From an uncultured Clostridium sp. (lineage in GTDB: Bacteria; Bacillota; Clostridia; Clostridiales; Clostridiaceae), in contig NZ_CALEVF010000164.1 of the NCBI RefSeq assembly GCF_937920395.1, forward strand, positions 1-7,950: DNA of 7,950 bases, in the 5' to 3' direction. Positions 5,730-7,950 of this stretch are shown in pieces. How positions within the stretch are numbered: position 1 is the stretch's first letter; each line of letters begins with the position of its first letter. The position numbers and the translations under genes were made by a program. The notes beneath the pieces are model-generated. The model did no database searches. It was not told the origin of the DNA and was given only the letters and a program-made list of their open reading frames with translations.

Positions 5730-5787
5730 GTACTTGCGATATTTATTTTTTCTATAGCCATAATAAAATAGAAACACCCACAAGTAC
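5730..5787. repeat. Two nested inverted repeats between the DedA-PAP2 gene and the small membrane gene
   Basis: An outer pair GTACTTG (5730-5736) and CAAGTAC (5781-5787) encloses an inner pair TTTCTAT (5749-5755) and ATAGAAA (5768-5774). All four arms are 7 bases and perfectly matched. The RNA could fold into a two-step hairpin between the two genes. It lacks a U-tract, so it is not a standard terminator; mRNA processing or stability is possible. Chance is also plausible in AT-rich DNA. Confidence 0.35.
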
Positions 5788-5792
5788 CCTTG

Positions 5793-7091
5793 TTAGCTTT
5801 GTTTAATTATTTTAGGTATTATGCGGTAAACTTCTAATAAAACAATATTTATAGTCAACCAAACTCCACCAAAAATATATCCTGCATAAACATCACTTGG
5901 ATATTCAGTTTGAAAAAATATAGGATTAAAACCTGCAAATATACAAACAGATAAAGTTACAATTAATACCCACGTTTTAACCCAAGTTATCCTTGTATGG
6001 CGTAGTATTAAAAAAGCAAAGAAACCATATGCAACAATTGCCATTAAAGATTGATTGCTTGGAAAAGTGTATTGATTACTTCCTAGTATCTTTATTGATG
6101 AAGGTCCTAACCTCCTGAATATATGCCTTAATGCAACTTGTAAAACTTCGCCACCGCCAATTACAATAAGTATAAACTGCGTTTCAAGAATGCGATTTTT
6201 ATTTATTTTTATAATCCATACGATTACAATTATGGTCAACGGTAATAATACCTTAAGTGAAGTTATTATCTCAAACAAACCAATCAAATACGAATCTTTT
6301 TTAGTGAAAATTGCTTTTACTAAAAAAGATACAACCATGTCAAATTCGCCAAATTCATGTGCTAGATAATCTTGTACTACACCAATTACAAGAACGGAAA
6401 AACCAAGATAAGCGACTGCTACAACGGCTATAGCAACTTTTATTTTTCCCATAGAATGAAATGTAATTAGAGTTCTATCTAATACTTTATATATAAGTTC
6501 CGTTACTTGTTGCTTATGATTTCTATAAGTATAGATAATAATTAATATTAAAAATATAGCTAAACTGCCAATAATCATATATTTCGATATATAACTGTGA
6601 AATCTTTCCCAATTTGGTCCGAGAAATTTACCTAATGAAATAAAAGTTGCAGTCCATAGCAAAGCTCCAAAATATGAATTTAAAGCAAATCTTCTATACG
6701 AAATTTTTGTTATACCCGAAAAATACCCTGTAATATGTCTAACTCCAGGGATAAAATATGCTAAAATCAATAATTTATTACCCGATGATTCAAACCACTT
6801 TGATGTTTTTTCAATTTTATCGGGTCCAAGATGAATATATGAGCCATATTTTTTAAAAAATCTCGTACCTAATTTAGCACCAACAAAGTAAGCTATCGTA
6901 ATGCCTAATATTGCCCCAGCAGTAGCTATTAGGATGACTATAATCCAATTCATTTTAGATTGATAAACAAGAAAACCACAGTATGTCAACATTAGCTCAC
7001 CCGGAAGAGGAAATGCAATTAATTCAAGAACTAGAGAACTAAACAAAATAATATATCCATAATGATTAACTAATGTAATTACAGAATACAA
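5793..7091 (-). CDS. DedA-family / PAP2-like fusion membrane protein with degenerate phosphatase motifs
   Basis: A 432-aa polytopic protein. It starts at a TTG, with AGGA 9 bases upstream. Residues 1-165 are a DedA (VTT/SNARE-associated) domain: FPLPGE at 27-32, a GAILG helix at 59-63, and FIPGVRHITGYFSG at 113-126 with its conserved Arg118. Some DedA proteins are flippases recycling undecaprenyl phosphate. After a connecting helix, residues about 215-425 align with PAP2 phosphatases, but the catalytic residues are replaced. Motif 1, normally K-x6-RP, ends in GP, with R322 for Lys and G329 for Arg. Motif 2 is FPSNQ (343-347) instead of PSGH. In motif 3 the SR is NP (389-390) and the His before YPSD is E396; only D400 remains. 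DedA-PAP2 fusions are known, but this PAP2 half is probably inactive. It has its own promoter downstream of the BcrC-like gene. Confidence 0.92.
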   Translation of the reverse strand: MYSVITLVNHYGYIILFSSLVLELIAFPLPGELMLTYCGFLVYQSKMNWIIVILIATAGAILGITIAYFVGAKLGTRFFKKYGSYIHLGPDKIEKTSKWFESSGNKLLILAYFIPGVRHITGYFSGITKISYRRFALNSYFGALLWTATFISLGKFLGPNWERFHSYISKYMIIGSLAIFLILIIIYTYRNHKQQVTELIYKVLDRTLITFHSMGKIKVAIAVVAVAYLGFSVLVIGVVQDYLAHEFGEFDMVVSFLVKAIFTKKDSYLIGLFEIITSLKVLLPLTIIVIVWIIKINKNRILETQFILIVIGGGEVLQVALRHIFRRLGPSSIKILGSNQYTFPSNQSLMAIVAYGFFAFLILRHTRITWVKTWVLIVTLSVCIFAGFNPIFFQTEYPSDVYAGYIFGGVWLTINIVLLEVYRIIPKIIKQS

Positions 7092-7128
7092 AATACCACA
7101 TCCTATGTTTAACTTATTAGATTTAACT

Positions 7129-7157
7129 TTTATATAATTGCCAATTTAAAACGTCAA
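7129..7157 (-). promoter_or_regulatory. Promoter of the DedA-PAP2 gene
   Basis: On the minus strand, TTGACG (7152-7157) and TATAAA (7129-7134) each match consensus at 5/6 with a 17-base spacer. The predicted start near 7122 leaves a UTR of about 30 bases. The DedA-PAP2 gene can therefore be expressed without read-through from the BcrC-like gene, although no terminator separates them. Confidence 0.7.
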
Positions 7158-7181
7158 TAGTTAAATATAATTTCAACTCTT

Positions 7182-7769
7182 TTATTTTTCCCTTAAATCC
7201 TGAATTTTAAAAACAATCATATCCCATATCTTTAGCATAAAGGTAGTTATATAATCAAAACACTTAGGAAACCTTTGTATTACCTTATATGTAGCATAAG
7301 CTATTATTGCCCCGCCAACAACATCCAAAGGATAATGAACTCCAACAAATACTCTGGCGAAACTTAGAAGCAATGCCATAACTATCATAACCCTTCCGAA
7401 ATATTTATTTACAGCTAGTATTGTTAAAGCCAGAGCAAAAGAAAAAGTAGCATGGTCACTTGGAAATGATGGGTCAACAGAACGTTTCACCAGCAGGTGA
7501 GCTGCATGTAATGTATAAGGTCTTGGTCTAAAATATACAAATGCGATTAAATGATTTATTCCTAAAGCAATTAACATTGTCATCATAGCAACTATAGCCA
7601 CTTTTCTGTTTGCCATTACCTTTTCTGTTGTATCTTTTTTAAACCAAAGTAACAATAATGCTATTGCAAACAAGTATGGAAAGTCTTGAGCAATAAAGAC
7701 CATTATTTTATCTAAGGCACCAAATTTACCAGCCAAACCATTAATTAACGAATATAAAGTATAATCCAT
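7182..7769 (-). CDS. bcrC: PAP2-family undecaprenyl-diphosphatase, BcrC-like
   Basis: A 195-aa membrane phosphatase predicted to convert undecaprenyl diphosphate to undecaprenyl phosphate at the outer face of the membrane, regenerating the lipid carrier for peptidoglycan synthesis; homologues confer bacitracin resistance. The PAP2 motifs are intact: FRPRP at 80-84, SFPSDHATF at 101-109 with catalytic His106, and ARVFVGVHYPLDV at 138-150 with Arg139, His145 and Asp149. The PSDH version of motif 2, and the absence of the motif 1 Lys, are typical of BcrC rather than general PAP2 enzymes. Five to six helices are visible, plus an amphipathic C-terminal tail. AAGGGAG lies about 11 bases before the ATG. 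It sits 90 bases upstream of the DedA-PAP2 gene on the same strand, a sensible functional pairing. The symbol rests on motifs only. Confidence 0.9.
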   Translation of the reverse strand: MDYTLYSLINGLAGKFGALDKIMVFIAQDFPYLFAIALLLLWFKKDTTEKVMANRKVAIVAMMTMLIALGINHLIAFVYFRPRPYTLHAAHLLVKRSVDPSFPSDHATFSFALALTILAVNKYFGRVMIVMALLLSFARVFVGVHYPLDVVGGAIIAYATYKVIQRFPKCFDYITTFMLKIWDMIVFKIQDLREK

Positions 7770-7852
7770 AATTTTATAATCTCCCTTAAAATAATAATAT
7801 ATTTTAAAAATTTTAAATCTTAGTTTTTATTTTCCTTTTGTAAAATGCAAAC

Positions 7853-7881
7853 AGTATAATATTTCTCTATTCTTTCTCCAA
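7853..7881 (-). promoter_or_regulatory. Candidate promoter of the BcrC-like gene
   Basis: On the minus strand, TTGGAG (7876-7881) and TATACT (7853-7858) are 17 bases apart; the -10 matches 5/6 but the -35 only 3/6. It would give a UTR of about 75 bases. The weak -35 could mean an activator or an ECF sigma factor is involved, or that the true promoter lies elsewhere. Confidence 0.35.
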
Positions 7882-7950
7882 TTTATTAGGCTTGGCATTG
7901 TAATTTATATAACTTACTTTATCAAATAAAAAAATTATTATTCCACTACA

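Overview
The window is strongly AT-rich, uses AGGAG-type ribosome binding sites and some TTG starts, and every recognisable family is typical of low-GC Gram-positive anaerobes. It reads as a chromosomal segment of a Clostridium-like Firmicute. No rRNA, tRNA, CRISPR array, transposase or phage gene is visible.

Layout, left to right. (1) Positions 231-1391, minus strand: a secreted NlpC/P60 peptidoglycan hydrolase with a PcsB/CwlO-type coiled coil. (2) Positions 1672-2387, minus strand: a probable two-gene unit encoding an exported Met-rich protein with an internal duplication and a small Met-rich membrane protein with a SHOCT domain, closed by a terminator at about 1565-1618. (3) Positions 2840-3238, plus strand: a membrane-anchored NusG domain II protein, the only convincing plus-strand gene. 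(4) Positions 3361-3547, minus strand: a ykkC-family (guanidine-I type) riboswitch with its own promoter and an overlapping terminator, but no normal gene after it. (5) Positions 3566-4378, minus strand: an FTR1 iron permease under a consensus promoter with a Fur-box-like operator. (6) Positions 4792-5295, minus strand: a Gx transporter / HepS-component-I membrane protein. (7) Positions 5456-7769, minus strand: a small two-helix membrane protein, a DedA-PAP2 fusion, and a BcrC-like undecaprenyl-diphosphatase.

The theme is the cell envelope and metals. BcrC and the DedA-domain protein both fit undecaprenyl-phosphate recycling, and the P60 hydrolase remodels the wall those lipids build. FTR1 imports iron. 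The Met-rich/SHOCT pair suggests copper or another soft metal, but this is inference.

Two points deserve most attention. The guanidine riboswitch has an intact aptamer, terminator and promoter, yet it points into the 3' end of the convergent nusG-II gene, so it is orphaned, acts on an antisense or tiny-peptide transcript, or serves as the 3' UTR of FTR1. The PAP2 half of the DedA-PAP2 fusion has lost all the catalytic residues of the family while its neighbour BcrC keeps them, which suggests a pseudo-phosphatase fused to a lipid-flippase-type domain.
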